Source of the DNA: Pseudobutyrivibrio sp.
Lineage (GTDB): Bacteria > Bacillota_A > Clostridia > Lachnospirales > Lachnospiraceae
Direction of reading: 5' to 3'
DNA: 21,178 bases
NCBI GenBank assembly: GCA_024691465.1
Contig: JAILNO010000152.1
Coordinates: 1 to 21,178 of the forward strand
The position numbers were made by a program, and so were the translations under genes. This document shows, one piece after another, positions 7,972 to 16,966 of this stretch; positions within the stretch are counted from its first letter, which is position 1, and each line of letters starts with the position of its first letter. The notes under the pieces are model-generated. The model was not told the origin of the DNA, searched no databases, and was given only the letters and a program-made list of their open reading frames with translations.

Positions 7972-10023
7972 ATGGATTTAACTGCTTCCGTTAAGAAAGC
8001 TGATATAGGAATTGCGATATATCTATTAGCTGCGGTTACTTTCTTTGTTATCCCTATACCTAATTTTTTATTAGATATAATGATTGCCTTTAATATTTCT
8101 GTGGCTCTCATTGTTTTGATGGATGTTCTATTTGTGCAGGAAGTTCTTGACATGTCATTCTTCCCTACACTGTTACTTTTTACAACCATTTTTAGAATAT
8201 CCCTTAATGTATCTTCCACCAGACTTATTCTTTCCACTGGAGATCCTGGTAATGTAGTTCGTACATTCGGTAGTTTCGTTGGTGGTAATAATCTGGTCAT
8301 TGGTGCGATTATTTTCCTTATATTGATTATTATCCAGTTCATGGTTATCAATAAAGGTTCTGAGCGTGTAGCTGAGGTATCAGCTCGATTCACCTTGGAC
8401 GCTATGCCTGGTAAGCAGATGGCTATCGATGCGGATCTTAATACTGGAGCTATCGATGATGCTGAAGCTAAGCGCAGGCGTGATAAGATTCAAGAGGAAT
8501 CGGCATTCTTCGGAGCCATGGATGGTGCTACTAAGTACGTAAAAGGAGACGCAACAGCCGGACTTATTATCACAGTTATCAATCTGGCTGGTGGTACTAT
8601 ACTTGGTATGCTTAATCAGGGACTACCTGCTGCAGAGGCTTTACAGCAGTTTGGTATTCTTACTATAGGTGATGGACTTGTTTCTCAGATTCCTTCACTT
8701 TTGATATCTCTTTCAACTGGTATTTTGGTTACTAAGGGATCTAAGGCTGCCGATTTCTCAGGCACACTGATTAAGCAGATGTTTGGCGTACCTAAGGTTC
8801 TATATATAGTTGGTGGTGCTATGATTTTCTTAGGAGTGGCAACACCTCTTAATGCTATATTATTCATTGCTTTTGGTGGCACTTTTATAGCAGCTGGCTA
8901 CTCTATATCTAAGACTATTGGAGAGGAAGAGATTGAACAGGAGGTTGCTGCTGAAGAGACGGAGGCAGAGGAGATACGTAAGCCTGAGAATGTAGTATCA
9001 CTTTTACAGGTTGATCCTATCGAGCTTGAGTTTGGATATGGAATCATTCCTCTTGCTGATGTTAACCAGGGTGGTGACTTGCTTGATAGAGTAGTTATGA
9101 TTAGGCGTCAGATTGCCTTAGAGCTTGGTACTGTTGTTCCTATTATTCGTTTGAGAGATAATATTCAGCTTAATCCTAATCAATATATTATTAAGATTAA
9201 GGGCATACAGATTACTGAGGGGGAGATTCTATTCGATCATTATATGGCCATGAATCCAGGCTATGTAGAGGAAGAGATTACTGGTATACCTACCTTTGAA
9301 CCTTCTTTCCATTTGCCAGCGCTATGGATTACAGAGAGTCAGAGAGAGCGAGCTGAATCTTTGGGTTATACAGTTGTTGATCCGCCTTCTATCATTGCCA
9401 CACACTTGACTGAGGTTATCAGAAGCCATATTGCTGAGCTTCTTACTAGACAGGATGTTCAGAATCTTATTGACAACCTCAAGGAGACTAATCCTGTTAT
9501 TGTGGATGAGCTTATTCCTAAGCTTCTCGGTCTGGGAGATGTTCAGAAGGTTTTACAGAACTTATTGTCAGAGGGCGTTTCTATTCGAGATTTGCTTTCT
9601 ATATTCGAAGTGCTTGCTGATCATGCCACTACCACTCATGACACTGATGTACTTACTGAGTATGTTCGTCAGGGTCTCAAGAGAGCTATTTCAGGTAGAT
9701 ATTTTGCACCTAATGAGGTTACGCAGGTTATTACTGTAGATCCTAAGGTTGAGCAGGATATTATGGCTTCTATTAAGCAGACTGAGCAAGGCACTTATTT
9801 GACACTCGATCCTGAGCGTATCAAGAATATAATTGCTTCCCTTGAGGAAGAAATTAAGAAGTTAGAAGAGATGGGACGTACACCTATAGTTGTAACTTCT
9901 CCAATTGTTAGAATGTATTTTAAGGGTATGACACAAGACTATATAAAGGATCTTATCGTTGTTTCCTACAATGAAATCGACTCTAATGTAGAGCTTTCAT
10001 CTGTGGGCATGGTAACAGGGTAA
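7972..10023 (+). CDS. flhA: Flagellar export gate protein FlhA
   Basis: FlhA forms the nine-subunit ring under the export gate; its cytoplasmic part docks chaperone-substrate complexes. The first 325 or so residues hold about eight membrane helices and the FHIPEP-family signature RISLNVSSTRLIL. The conserved cytoplasmic loop between helices includes RFTLDAMPGKQMAIDADL, with the acidic residues needed for proton-coupled export, and an AKRRRDKIQEESAFFGAMDG segment. The C-terminal domain (about 340-683) has the usual FlhA pattern, including the EVIRSHIAELLTRQDVQ segment. A strong AAAGGGGG ribosome site precedes the ATG. The length of 683 residues is typical. Confidence 0.97.
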   Translation: MDLTASVKKADIGIAIYLLAAVTFFVIPIPNFLLDIMIAFNISVALIVLMDVLFVQEVLDMSFFPTLLLFTTIFRISLNVSSTRLILSTGDPGNVVRTFGSFVGGNNLVIGAIIFLILIIIQFMVINKGSERVAEVSARFTLDAMPGKQMAIDADLNTGAIDDAEAKRRRDKIQEESAFFGAMDGATKYVKGDATAGLIITVINLAGGTILGMLNQGLPAAEALQQFGILTIGDGLVSQIPSLLISLSTGILVTKGSKAADFSGTLIKQMFGVPKVLYIVGGAMIFLGVATPLNAILFIAFGGTFIAAGYSISKTIGEEEIEQEVAAEETEAEEIRKPENVVSLLQVDPIELEFGYGIIPLADVNQGGDLLDRVVMIRRQIALELGTVVPIIRLRDNIQLNPNQYIIKIKGIQITEGEILFDHYMAMNPGYVEEEITGIPTFEPSFHLPALWITESQRERAESLGYTVVDPPSIIATHLTEVIRSHIAELLTRQDVQNLIDNLKETNPVIVDELIPKLLGLGDVQKVLQNLLSEGVSIRDLLSIFEVLADHATTTHDTDVLTEYVRQGLKRAISGRYFAPNEVTQVITVDPKVEQDIMASIKQTEQGTYLTLDPERIKNIIASLEEEIKKLEEMGRTPIVVTSPIVRMYFKGMTQDYIKDLIVVSYNEIDSNVELSSVGMVTG

Positions 10024-10028
10024 AGTAA

Positions 10029-11531
10029 ATGACAATCAATAAGTACACAGGAAAAACTGAAGAAGAGGCAATGGAAAAAGTTCGTAAGGAACTTGGAAGT
10101 GCGGCTGTAATAATGAATGTTAAGGTGGTTAAGCCTAAGGGTATCGGAGGTTTATTCAAGGGCAGCACATATGAAGTTACTGCTGCTGTGGAGGATGACG
10201 GTTTCTCCAGTGATGCTAAGGCTTTTGCCACATCTACTCAATCACCTGCTAGTAATTTAGCCTCTCATGAGAAAACAACCAGCTCTTTTGAAGCAGTGGC
10301 TGATGACGATGCACTTCTTTTGAAGAATGCATTTTCTGCAGTTAATGAAGTATTAGAAAAACAGGGAGAGGCTACAGACCAACTTGAGAGTCCACTTGCA
10401 ACTAAGAGTCTATCTACTATGGAGGCGCCTATAACTAATCCTAGAGAGGAGAGTTTTGAGCCTCTCTCTGATTCTGTACCTCACGCAAAGGTATTCGAGG
10501 CTACTTATTCTAGACCTGTAGGTGCTAGATCAGTGCAGATGACTCAGCCAAGTAGAGCCGCTGCAGCTAATCCATCAGCTTCGACTATAGCTCCAGCACC
10601 TTATGCAGCCCCAGCTCCTAAGAAGGGGCCTAAGTCTAATCCTACTAGCTCTACAAGTACATCCTCAGTTATGGATGAGACTATACATGTTAAGGGTGGC
10701 AATTCTAAGCCATCAATTGATGGAGATAATCATGTTTTTGTTAAGATGCTTTACAATGTACTACTCGAGAACGAGGTACAGGAGAAGTATATTAATCAAG
10801 TACTAGAGGATATGGATAGGGTGTTACAGACCAGTCATTCACTTGATAATCTTCTTTCTAATGTATATCAGAAGATGGTTCTTAAGCTTGGTACACCTAC
10901 CAAGATTACCTCTGGTGAGCGTAGGCCTAAGGTTGTATTTTTCATTGGACCTACAGGAGTTGGTAAGACTACCACTATTGCTAAGATAGCTTCTAAGTTC
11001 AAAGTAGAAGAGGGCAAGAAGGTGGGGCTTATTACAGCAGATACTTACAGAATGGCTGCTGCTAATCAGCTGCAGACATATGCCAATATCCTGGGTGTAC
11101 CTCTCAATGTCATCTATTCTGCTGAGGAATTACTTGATACAGTTAAGAAGCAGAGTAGAGAGAATGAAGATTTAGACGTTATTCTTGTGGATACTATTGG
11201 ATTTTCTCACAAGAATGAAGAGCAGAAGCATGACACAGAGAAGCTTATTAATGCGCTCAATGACTTCTATGACAGTGAAGTATATTTAGTTCTGTCTGCT
11301 ACTACTAAGCAGAAGGATTTGATGGATATAGCTAAATCATATATGGAATTCGCAAGCTTTAATCTTATTTTTACAAAGCTTGACGAGACACAGTGCCTAG
11401 GCAATATCTACAATATGAAGCAGTATACTGGGGCGCCTCTTTCTTATGTTACCGTGGGACAGAGCGTTCCTGATGATATCGAAATACTTAATACCCAGAA
11501 GCTGGTTAAACAGTTATTGGGAGGAAATTAA
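10029..11531 (+). CDS. flhF: Flagellar placement GTPase FlhF (SRP family)
   Basis: FlhF is the third SRP-type GTPase and sets where flagella are built. Residues 1-60 form the basic B domain. A long low-complexity stretch (about 75-225, rich in Ala, Ser and Pro) leads to the N domain (about 230-295) and the G domain (about 300-500). G1 is GPTGVGKTT (307-315), the second motif is DTYRMAA (from D338), and G4 is TKLDE (449-453). The G3 motif reads D388-T-I-G-F392, whereas SRP GTPases almost always have DTAGR. The loss of that arginine is a real oddity that may change GTP hydrolysis. At 500 residues it is longer than Bacillus FlhF, mainly through the linker. FlhG, its regulator, begins at the very next base. 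Confidence 0.95.
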   Translation: MTINKYTGKTEEEAMEKVRKELGSAAVIMNVKVVKPKGIGGLFKGSTYEVTAAVEDDGFSSDAKAFATSTQSPASNLASHEKTTSSFEAVADDDALLLKNAFSAVNEVLEKQGEATDQLESPLATKSLSTMEAPITNPREESFEPLSDSVPHAKVFEATYSRPVGARSVQMTQPSRAAAANPSASTIAPAPYAAPAPKKGPKSNPTSSTSTSSVMDETIHVKGGNSKPSIDGDNHVFVKMLYNVLLENEVQEKYINQVLEDMDRVLQTSHSLDNLLSNVYQKMVLKLGTPTKITSGERRPKVVFFIGPTGVGKTTTIAKIASKFKVEEGKKVGLITADTYRMAAANQLQTYANILGVPLNVIYSAEELLDTVKKQSRENEDLDVILVDTIGFSHKNEEQKHDTEKLINALNDFYDSEVYLVLSATTKQKDLMDIAKSYMEFASFNLIFTKLDETQCLGNIYNMKQYTGAPLSYVTVGQSVPDDIEILNTQKLVKQLLGGN

Positions 11532-12407
11532 ATGGATCAAGCCGAGAATTTACGAAATGTAATCAAAGCACAAAATGTTAGAAATGTTGAGAAGACCAAG
11601 GTATTAACCATTACCTCAGGCAAGGGTGGAGTTGGCAAATCTAATATGGCTGTTAATCTTGCTATTCAGTTTACCAAGATGGGCAAGAGGGTCATTATTT
11701 TAGATGCTGACTTTGGACTAGCTAATGTGGAGGTTATGTTTGGGACTATTCCTAACTACAATCTGTCGGATGTTATTTTTAAGGGTATGAGCATTCGAGA
11801 TGTTATAACTACAGGCCCAATGGGTATTGGATTTGTTTCTGGTGGCTCTGGTGTGGTTGGGCTTAATAACTTAAATCGTGAACAAATTGCGTTTTTAGTC
11901 CACAACCTATCACTTTTAAATGATTTATGTGATATTCTTATTATAGATACTGGAGCTGGAGTTGCTGATCAGGTTTTAGAGTTTGTTTTAGCTTCTCCTG
12001 AAGTCTTGCTGGTTTCCACACCGGAACCTAGCTCTCTGACGGATTCTTACTCCCTCATGAAGGCGATGTATAAAAATCCCAAATATATAAAAGATGGCAC
12101 CAATGTACATTTGATTGCCAACAAAGTAGAGAGTGAAGGTGAAGCCAGGGCTGTATATAACAAGATGCAGTCTGTGGTTCAGAAATTCCTTGGTGGAGAT
12201 TTAGATTATTTGGGTTATATACCTTACGATCTGCAGTTAGAGAAGGCTGTTAGGAATCAGAAGGTGGTTTCTTTAGAATATCCTTCATCGAAAGCGGCGA
12301 AGAATTTCGAAGCACTTGCTTTGAAACTTCTTAAGAAGGATGACAACGCTCATTTTAAATGGGGCGTATCTCATATTTTTAATTCATTATTGAGAGATAG
12401 GGCATAA
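11532..12407 (+). CDS. flhG: Flagellar number regulator FlhG (MinD-type ATPase)
   Basis: FlhG (YlxH, FleN) is a MinD/ParA-type ATPase that controls flagellar number and stimulates the FlhF GTPase. The first residues, DQAENLR (2-8), match the N-terminal DQAxxLR motif that activates FlhF in the family. The deviant Walker A box is S29-GKGGVGKS-37, with the signature lysine K31. Next come ILDADFGLANVEV and IIDTGAGV, the Walker A' and B regions. A PEPSSLTDSYSLMK segment and a C-terminal hydrophobic/basic region follow, as in MinD-like membrane-binding proteins. GGAGG lies just before the ATG, which directly follows the flhF stop. Length is normal at 291 residues. Confidence 0.95.
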   Translation: MDQAENLRNVIKAQNVRNVEKTKVLTITSGKGGVGKSNMAVNLAIQFTKMGKRVIILDADFGLANVEVMFGTIPNYNLSDVIFKGMSIRDVITTGPMGIGFVSGGSGVVGLNNLNREQIAFLVHNLSLLNDLCDILIIDTGAGVADQVLEFVLASPEVLLVSTPEPSSLTDSYSLMKAMYKNPKYIKDGTNVHLIANKVESEGEARAVYNKMQSVVQKFLGGDLDYLGYIPYDLQLEKAVRNQKVVSLEYPSSKAAKNFEALALKLLKKDDNAHFKWGVSHIFNSLLRDRA

Positions 12408-12411
12408 TTTT

Positions 12412-13155
12412 ATGGAAATAATTGATATTTTACCTGGCACACCTGTAGAGTTTTCTATAGCCAGTACTAATTCTGATATTGAAAACGACATAGAGGAAGA
12501 TAGAAGCATATATATTTCCAGCGTTTTTGGAGTAACTAAAAACGAGGAGATTATTTTTCATATTCCTACGAGAAAGGGACGCACGGTTACAATTCCTATG
12601 AACGTTCCTTTTAATGCTATTTTCAATACTAAAAATGGCATGTTCCAGCTTACAGGCGAGATTACAAAGCGAGGACGCTTAGAGAATTTTCCTGTATATG
12701 TATTTGAAACGGAAGATGAACTTACAAAGGTTCAAAGAAGAGACTATTACAGATTCAAATGCACTATTCCTGTGAAGATTCTTCCTATACCTAAGGATGT
12801 TGCCGTTCTTCCTAATATGGAATTGGTTGAGAGTGATTTATCTAAATATGGTGAGAACTATGGCCCATCAGTTGATGGAACTATAGTTGATATAAGTGGC
12901 GGTGGTGCAAAAATCAGCGCAAAAACCGATATAAATACTGAGAAGTTTATGTATGTTTCCTTCAAGCTTAAGAATGAATCTATTAATCAACGCATCAATG
13001 TAATTGCGAAGAGGATTAATACTGAGTACAGAAGAGAGACAGGCAAGTACGAGCATCGTATCGAGTTCTTATTCAAAGAGCCCGAAGATAGAGAGACTAT
13101 AATAAAGTACATTTTTGATGAGGACCGGCGTTTAAGAAAAAAGGATCAGGGTTAG
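12412..13155 (+). CDS. PilZ domain c-di-GMP receptor, YcgR-like flagellar brake
   Basis: The 247-residue protein has a YcgR-like N-terminal beta-rich domain (about 1-100) and a C-terminal PilZ domain (about 105-240). Both c-di-GMP contact motifs are intact: R110-x3-R114 (within QRRDYYRFKC) and D160-x-S162-x2-G165 (DISGGG). In the known family, YcgR of Escherichia coli and MotI (DgrA) of Bacillus slow the motor when c-di-GMP is high by contacting the stator or switch. Its placement between flhG and cheB, with only 4 and 1 bases to its neighbours, ties it to the motility operon. Bacillus has no such gene at this position. That it binds c-di-GMP is strongly suggested; braking is inferred. Confidence 0.9.
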   Translation: MEIIDILPGTPVEFSIASTNSDIENDIEEDRSIYISSVFGVTKNEEIIFHIPTRKGRTVTIPMNVPFNAIFNTKNGMFQLTGEITKRGRLENFPVYVFETEDELTKVQRRDYYRFKCTIPVKILPIPKDVAVLPNMELVESDLSKYGENYGPSVDGTIVDISGGGAKISAKTDINTEKFMYVSFKLKNESINQRINVIAKRINTEYRRETGKYEHRIEFLFKEPEDRETIIKYIFDEDRRLRKKDQG

Positions 13156-13156
13156 A

Positions 13157-14374
13157 ATGTATAAGATTTTAGTTGTTGATGACTCTGCACTCATGAGAAG
13201 GATCATCTGTGATATTATTAACGCAGATAGTGATTTTCGTGTAGTCGACGTTAGTGCAGACGGCGAGGACGCTTACAACAAAATAAAGAACAATGCCTAT
13301 GATTTGATTGTGCTTGATATGGTATTGCCTAAGTTGCCTGGAGTTAATTTGCTTGAGCGACTTTATAATGAGCATGTGCCATTTAATGTAGTTCTTGTCA
13401 GTTCCTCTATTAGAGAGGAAGCTGATAGCACAATGAAAGCTATGGAATATGGTGCATTGGATTTTGTAGTTAAGCCAATTAGATCAAGCGGCGAGACTCG
13501 TGAGATATTTGGCCGACAGCTACTAGAATCTTTACACAATGTTTCTCGTTCTAGAGCTTTTAAACAAATCGCACCTAAGGGTGGAGCAAGCGAGACCACT
13601 AAGGCGATAGATGAATCTAGGAAGAGCACTTCTGAGAAAATGTCTAACGTAAGAAGTACTCTTGAGAGTATCAAGAATGGTATTGGTAATGCGCAGACCA
13701 ATGCTACTCCTGAGCCTAAGCCACAGATTCAATCTGCACCACAGAAGCCTGCTACTGATAAGGCACCTACACCTACAGGCACAGGAGTTAGAACTAAGAA
13801 GTTGATAGCACTAGCTTGTTCTACTGGAGGACCACAAGCCCTTCATACTTTTGTTCCTATGTTGCCAGGGAATTTGTCGGTTCCACTTGTTTTGGTTCAA
13901 CACATGCCCGAAGGTTTTACTGCATCTCTTGCAGCTAGACTTGATCAGATATCATCTGTAAAAGTTAAGGAGGCAGAAGAAGGTGAGTTCTTTAAACCAG
14001 GAGTTGTATATGTTACCCCTGGAGGTAAGCACATGAAAATCTGCGAAGACGCAAGTCATGCAGCTTTTTGTCATTTGGATGACAGCCCACCTGTTAATAG
14101 CTTAAAGCCATGTGCAGATGTTATGTATGAATCATTAACCACATCTAGTTTCGATGAGATTATATGTGTGGTTCTCACAGGAATGGGTGCTGATGGTTCT
14201 GCTGGTATCAGAACTCTAAACAAACATAAAAAGACTTACGTAATTTCGCAAGAAGCTTCCACATGTGTTGTATATGGAATGCCGAAGGCAGTGGAACAGG
14301 GCGGTTTATCCGATGAAGTAGTTCCGCTGAAATCAGTCGCTAATTCAATCGTTAAGAAACTTGGAGGTTTATAA
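13157..14374 (+). CDS. cheB: Chemotaxis protein-glutamate methylesterase/deamidase CheB
   Basis: CheB removes methyl groups from chemoreceptors to adapt their signal and also deamidates them. The receiver domain (1-120) has D8/D9, phosphate-accepting D54 and K106. The loop after D54 is MVLPKLPG instead of the usual xxMPxMDG, a mild departure. A flexible linker of about 90 residues rich in Ser, Pro and Thr separates it from the methylesterase domain (from about 213). The catalytic triad is visible: S222 (ACSTGGP), H249 (VQHMPEG) and D346 (GMGADG). Total length of 405 residues exceeds the usual 350 because of the linker. The gene begins 1 base after the pilZ stop. No cheR methyltransferase is seen in this window. 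Confidence 0.95.
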   Translation: MYKILVVDDSALMRRIICDIINADSDFRVVDVSADGEDAYNKIKNNAYDLIVLDMVLPKLPGVNLLERLYNEHVPFNVVLVSSSIREEADSTMKAMEYGALDFVVKPIRSSGETREIFGRQLLESLHNVSRSRAFKQIAPKGGASETTKAIDESRKSTSEKMSNVRSTLESIKNGIGNAQTNATPEPKPQIQSAPQKPATDKAPTPTGTGVRTKKLIALACSTGGPQALHTFVPMLPGNLSVPLVLVQHMPEGFTASLAARLDQISSVKVKEAEEGEFFKPGVVYVTPGGKHMKICEDASHAAFCHLDDSPPVNSLKPCADVMYESLTTSSFDEIICVVLTGMGADGSAGIRTLNKHKKTYVISQEASTCVVYGMPKAVEQGGLSDEVVPLKSVANSIVKKLGGL

Positions 14375-14375
14375 G

Positions 14376-16472
14376 ATGGATGTAAGTCAATATTTGGATA
14401 TTTTTATCGATGAGACAAGTGGTCATATTCAGAGCCTTTCCGATAACATTATGGAGTTGGAAAAGGAGCCAGAAAATAAAGATGTTGTTAATGAAATCTT
14501 CCGTGCTGCCCACTCTTTAAAGGGTATGGCTGGTACTATGGGATTCAAGCGTATGCAACATCTTACACATGACATGGAGAATGTGTTCCAAGAAGTTAGA
14601 AATGACAACGTAAAGGTCAATTCTTCACTTATTGATATTCTTTTTAAATGTCTAGATGCCATTGAGGCATATCTTGATACTGTTAAGGCCACATCTAATG
14701 AAGGCACTGAGGAGAACGAAGCTTTAATTAAGCTTTTAAATGATTACTTAACTCAGGCCGAGGGTGGTGAGGTTGAAGCTGCTCCAGCAGCTGCATCTTC
14801 TGAAGAAGCACCTGCAGAGTCTAATGAGGCTGCAGCTGATGGCCCATTATTCAAGTCTATGAAGCTTGAGCCTGAGCTTGTTGAGAAGCTTAAGGGTGAA
14901 AAGCAACTATATGGTTTCACAATTCATATTAACAAGGAATGTCTACTTAAGGCAGCTAGAGCTTTCCTTGTATTTAAAGCTGTAGAAGATTTCGGTCAGA
15001 TTATGGCCTTTGATCCTAGCTCATCTGATATTGAGGATGAGAAATTCGAGTTTGATTTCTCATTTATTTTATCAACAGAAGCTGAGCTTGATCCTATTCT
15101 TGAGGCAGTTAAGGCTGTTTCAGAAATCGAATCAGTTGAGGCTGAGAAGGTTACTCCTGAGATGTATGAGAAGAAGGAGGAGGAAGCTCCAGCACCAGCA
15201 CCTGAGGCAACAGCTCCAGCTCCTGCGGCTGCAACACCTGCTCCAGCGCCTGCAGCTAAGCCAGCTGCACCTGCAGCTAAGGCAGGAGGCAAGAGTAATA
15301 CACCTGCTAACAAGCCTGTTACATCTCGTACAATTCGTGTAGATATTGAGAAGCTGGATGCATTGATGAATCAGGTATCCGAGCTTATCATTGCTAAGAA
15401 CTCACTTGCATCTCAGAGCAATGCTTCAGGCGAGATTGACGGCCAGACATTGCATGAGAATATTGAATATCTTGAGAGAATTACTACTAACCTCCATGAG
15501 TCAGTTATGAAGGTTCGAATGGTTCCAATTGAATCAGTAGTAGCTAAATTCCCTCGTATGATTCGTGACCTTGATAGAAAGTTGAACAAGCCAATGGAGC
15601 TTGTTATGACTGGTGAGGATACAGAGCTTGATAGAACTGTTGTTGATCAGTTAGGTGATCCACTTCAGCATTTACTTCGTAACTCTGCTGACCATGGTAT
15701 TGAGTCTCCAGAAGACAGAAAGGCTGCTGGTAAGCCGGAAAAGGGAACTATTTTCCTCAATGCTTTCCAGGAAGGCAACAACGTCATTATTGAGGTAGGT
15801 GACGATGGTGGCGGTATCAATACAGACAAGGTTAAGGAGAAAGCTGTTGAGCGAGGAATCGTTTCACCTGAAGAAGCAGAGAACTTAAGCCAGAAAGAAA
15901 TAATCGACTTCCTGTTCATGCCTTCATTCTCAATGGCTAAGCAGATTACTGATATCTCAGGCCGTGGTGTTGGTCTTGATGTAGTTAAGAGCAATATTGA
16001 AGCTCTTGGTGGAGATGTTACAGTTAAGTCTACTATGGGTGAGGGTTCTACTTTCACAGTTAGACTTCCACTTACACTTGCTATTATTCAGGCACTTATG
16101 GTTGAGATCAGAGATGAGAAGTATGCTATCGCACTTGCTTCTATCATGAACATTGAAAATATACCTAAGTCTGAAATCAAGTATGTTGAGTCTAAAGAGG
16201 TTATTCACCTTAGAGGACAGGTTATTCCACTTATACATCTTGATAAGATTCTTGATTTTGAACCTAAGGAAGATGATGATGATACTATGACAGTTGTTAT
16301 CTGCAAGAAGGGTGACACACTCGGTGGTATCATTGTTGATAATCTTATTGGTCAGTTGGAAATCGTTATTAAGTCACTTGGTAAGCTTGACAATAACAAG
16401 CTCATCAGCGGTGCTACTATCCTTGGTGATGGTGAGATCGCTATGATTCTTGATGTCAATGCTGTTATTTAA
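14376..16472 (+). CDS. cheA: Chemotaxis histidine kinase CheA
   Basis: CheA phosphorylates itself under receptor control and passes phosphate to CheY and CheB. Domains in order: P1 (HPt) with phosphorylated H46 in AAHSLKGMAG; P2 (about 155-265) for regulator docking; an Ala/Pro-rich linker (268-312); P3 dimerisation (about 313-370); P4 ATP-binding domain; P5, the CheW-like receptor-coupling domain (about 565-698). In P4 the N box is at 432-441 with N436, the G1 box is D476-D-G-G-G, and the G2 box is GRGVGL at 529-534. The ATG at 14376 has GGAGG 8 bases upstream and starts one base after the cheB stop; an in-frame TTG five codons earlier would overlap cheB and bury the ribosome site. Length of 698 residues is normal. 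Confidence 0.97.
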   Translation: MDVSQYLDIFIDETSGHIQSLSDNIMELEKEPENKDVVNEIFRAAHSLKGMAGTMGFKRMQHLTHDMENVFQEVRNDNVKVNSSLIDILFKCLDAIEAYLDTVKATSNEGTEENEALIKLLNDYLTQAEGGEVEAAPAAASSEEAPAESNEAAADGPLFKSMKLEPELVEKLKGEKQLYGFTIHINKECLLKAARAFLVFKAVEDFGQIMAFDPSSSDIEDEKFEFDFSFILSTEAELDPILEAVKAVSEIESVEAEKVTPEMYEKKEEEAPAPAPEATAPAPAAATPAPAPAAKPAAPAAKAGGKSNTPANKPVTSRTIRVDIEKLDALMNQVSELIIAKNSLASQSNASGEIDGQTLHENIEYLERITTNLHESVMKVRMVPIESVVAKFPRMIRDLDRKLNKPMELVMTGEDTELDRTVVDQLGDPLQHLLRNSADHGIESPEDRKAAGKPEKGTIFLNAFQEGNNVIIEVGDDGGGINTDKVKEKAVERGIVSPEEAENLSQKEIIDFLFMPSFSMAKQITDISGRGVGLDVVKSNIEALGGDVTVKSTMGEGSTFTVRLPLTLAIIQALMVEIRDEKYAIALASIMNIENIPKSEIKYVESKEVIHLRGQVIPLIHLDKILDFEPKEDDDDTMTVVICKKGDTLGGIIVDNLIGQLEIVIKSLGKLDNNKLISGATILGDGEIAMILDVNAVI

Positions 16473-16486
16473 TAGGAGGTGTAACC

Positions 16487-16954
16487 ATGTCAGATTTGGC
16501 TGTATATGATGTTGTTGAGAAAGAAAAGAAACAATACATTGTAGTAAAGATTGGTGGCGAGCATTATGGTATCGATATTTCCTATATAGATAACATTGTT
16601 CGCATGAGTAAGATTACAAGAGTTCCAAAGGCTCCTTCATATTACAGAGGAGTTATCAATCTTAGAGGTGAGGTAGTACCAGTTATGAGTCTTCGCCGTA
16701 GGATGGATCTCGATGATGATGAGTTCACTGATGCATCTAGAATTATTATTCTTAAGCTTGATAGCGGCGGATTAATGGGTGTTATTGTAGATGTTGTCAA
16801 GGAAGTATTATCACTTTCTGAGGATGATATCGAAGCTCCTTCATCTACATTGAAGAGCAAGAACTCATTTATTAATGGTGTAGGAAAAAATGGTGACGAG
16901 CTTATTTCTATTTTTGAAATCAGCTCAATTATTGGAGAAAACGACGCTTCTTAA
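16487..16954 (+). CDS. cheW: Chemotaxis coupling protein CheW
   Basis: CheW joins CheA to the chemoreceptors. The 155-residue product is a single CheW domain. It starts with a segment that reads VVKIGGEHYGIDISYID and includes the characteristic RGVINLRGEVVPVMSLR core, common to CheW and to the P5 domain of CheA just upstream. A perfect AGGAGGTG ribosome site lies before the ATG. Its place between cheA and cheC fits the standard order. Length is typical. Confidence 0.96.
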   Translation: MSDLAVYDVVEKEKKQYIVVKIGGEHYGIDISYIDNIVRMSKITRVPKAPSYYRGVINLRGEVVPVMSLRRRMDLDDDEFTDASRIIILKLDSGGLMGVIVDVVKEVLSLSEDDIEAPSSTLKSKNSFINGVGKNGDELISIFEISSIIGENDAS

Positions 16955-16966
16955 AGGGAGGTATGT

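Noticed and set aside
15180..15300. Ala/Pro repeats in cheA as a mobile or tandem-repeat element
   Set aside because: This is an ordinary flexible linker between P2 and P3, with irregular codons rather than a DNA-level tandem repeat.
15010..15342. Overlapping frames on both strands opposite the CheA linker
   Set aside because: The Ala/Pro-rich repetitive DNA of the linker keeps other frames open; they are low complexity and conflict with CheA.
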